A DNA stretch of 7,319 nucleotides, taken from NCBI GenBank assembly GCA_013214445.1, contig JABSPG010000190.1, positions 1 to 7,319 of the forward strand, given 5' to 3'. This document shows positions 6,692-7,319 of this stretch, one piece after another. The notes beneath the pieces are model-generated. The model ran no database searches. It saw only the letters and a list, made by a program, of their open reading frames with translations, and had not been told where the DNA came from. The position numbers were made by a program, and so were the translations under genes. This stretch comes from Ekhidna sp. Lineage in GTDB: Bacteria; Bacteroidota; Bacteroidia; Cytophagales; Cyclobacteriaceae. Numbering within the stretch: position 1 is the stretch's first letter; each line of letters starts with the position of its first letter.

Positions 6692-6743
6692 GTTGATCTA
6701 TCAATTACATCATGAAGATATTAAGATCAACAATAAAGTTGAT
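6692..6743 (-). promoter_or_regulatory. three-armed, mutually exclusive hairpin region before the barrel gene start
   Basis: Reading the minus strand, three arms occur in order: ATCAAC (6743 down to 6738), GTTGATCT (6731 down to 6724) and AGATCAAC (6699 down to 6692). The middle arm can pair with the first (6-bp stem, 6-nt loop) or with the third (perfect 8-bp stem, 24-nt loop), but not both. The third arm ends one base before the TTG start at 6690, so the 8-bp pairing would bury the ribosome entry site. This is the layout of an attenuator or translational switch. No ligand-binding domain is recognised, and the arms are AT-rich and short. Confidence 0.35.
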
Positions 6744-6752
6744 AAATGCCCT

Positions 6753-6773
6753 TAGAAAACAACCAGTTTTCTA
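6753..6773 (-). terminator. 8-bp hairpin overlapping the DUF5777 stop codon
   Basis: TAGAAAAC (6753-6760) and GTTTTCTA (6766-6773) are perfectly complementary around a 5-nt loop. On the minus strand the first arm begins with the TAG stop itself and the second arm carries the T-rich side. It could act as a weak terminator or as an RNA stability element between the two barrel genes. The stem is mostly A-T and no long U run follows, so termination may be inefficient, fitting partial read-through into the downstream gene. Confidence 0.35.
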
Positions 6774-7319
6774 CTTAGCTGCAATATTAAAGACTCTGGT
6801 AATGTTGAATCCGTAGTGAATATCTCCATCCCAAAAATCACCAACTGTTTCCCCAATGAAACCTCGTTCATTCATCTGCACGGCATTGGTTAGGCCAAGT
6901 TGAAAAACATGTCCACCCGTCTCTATATCTACACCGATGGCAAAGGAGTTTTGAAACTGTTCAGATTTATCCGAAAATTGAGGGTAGTACTCAGTGACAA
7001 TGGCCATTCTTTGTGAGAGTTTGTATCTGGCCCCTATTCCCAGCGCTAAAAGTAAATTGTCATCCTCATTAGTAAGGACGAGATTTCTCTGTATCACCGT
7101 AGGTGCTAATTGCATACTAAAGCTCGAATTAAACTTTCTTGCAATCATCAGTTGTGCTGTATAAGCATTTCGATCCAGTCCTTCCAACCCTTCCAAAATA
7201 GGAGCAGTTTTGCGCGCAAAGGAAACAAAAGCAGTAGCTGTGATAGGAGAAGTATTGGACTGTCTTATTGCTCGGTATTTTAAAAATGTGTCAACAACCT
7301 TGTCAAAGGATGACCTACC
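6771..7319 (-). CDS. DUF5777 beta-barrel protein, C-terminal part (5' partial)
   Basis: The frame is open from the window edge (7319) to the TAG at 6771-6773, giving 182 residues; the N-terminus and signal peptide lie outside. The visible part starts GRSSFDKVVDTFLKYRAIRQ and continues through beta strands to a tail with LGLTNAVQMNERGF and GDIHYGFNITRVF. I recognise this pattern, Gly-Arg-Ser followed by a K-Y-R-x-x-R-Q strand and ending G-F-N-x-x-R-V-F, as DUF5777, an outer-membrane beta-barrel family of Bacteroidota with no established function. The TTG at 7194-7196 is not the start because conserved sequence continues upstream. The downstream gene on the same strand is another barrel protein 80 nt away, possibly co-transcribed through a spacer with hairpins. 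Confidence 0.82.
   Translation of the reverse strand, partial: GRSSFDKVVDTFLKYRAIRQSNTSPITATAFVSFARKTAPILEGLEGLDRNAYTAQLMIARKFNSSFSMQLAPTVIQRNLVLTNEDDNLLLALGIGARYKLSQRMAIVTEYYPQFSDKSEQFQNSFAIGVDIETGGHVFQLGLTNAVQMNERGFIGETVGDFWDGDIHYGFNITRVFNIAAK

Noticed and set aside
7194..7196. TTG as the start of the last minus-strand gene
   Set aside because: The frame stays open to the window edge, and the upstream residues match the DUF5777 pattern, so the gene is cut by the window rather than starting here.
1..7319. tRNA or rRNA genes, CRISPR arrays, insertion sequences, toxin-antitoxin or phage genes
   Set aside because: I found no periodic repeats, transposase-like frames, terminal inverted repeats or structured RNA signatures. 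Coding sequence covers nearly the whole window.

Overview
This window looks like ordinary chromosomal DNA from a Bacteroidota bacterium. Base composition is AT-rich. A TonB-dependent receptor carries a carboxypeptidase-regulatory-like N-terminal domain. There are short lipoprotein signal peptides and beta-barrel families (DUF5777) typical of the phylum, and Shine-Dalgarno sequences are almost absent in front of the genes. A Cytophagales-type host is plausible, but the sequence does not prove it. I see no mobile element, CRISPR array, RNA gene, prophage or defence locus, and no gap without a gene longer than about 165 bases.

Layout. (1) 1-1700, plus strand: a tight three-gene run. It holds the C-terminal half of L-2-hydroxyglutarate oxidase (lhgO, cut by the window edge), a DUF6624-type lipoprotein 2 nt downstream, and a YafP-like GNAT acetyltransferase whose start overlaps the lipoprotein's end. 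(2) 1714-3371, minus strand: a YheT-type alpha/beta hydrolase followed, after a 164-nt spacer, by a lipoprotein MsrB (methionine-R-sulfoxide reductase). The MsrB lacks the zinc cysteines and the usual resolving cysteine. (3) 3427-5814, plus strand: a 795-residue TonB-dependent outer-membrane receptor related to the haem/haemoglobin receptor group, divergent from the hydrolase across 55 nt. (4) 5821-7319, minus strand: a signal-peptide-bearing outer-membrane beta-barrel protein preceded by a DUF5777 beta-barrel protein (5' part beyond the window). They are separated by an 80-nt spacer unusually rich in inverted repeats.

Functionally these are mixed housekeeping and envelope genes: recovery of a metabolic by-product (LhgO), envelope protein repair (MsrB), outer-membrane uptake (TonB receptor) and barrel proteins of unknown role. 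I do not see a single integrated new system. The items most worth a second look are the three mutually exclusive inverted-repeat arms just upstream of a TTG start at 6690, the single-cysteine MsrB lipoprotein, the DUF6624 lipoprotein coupled to lhgO, and the receptor whose haem-receptor signature is altered.
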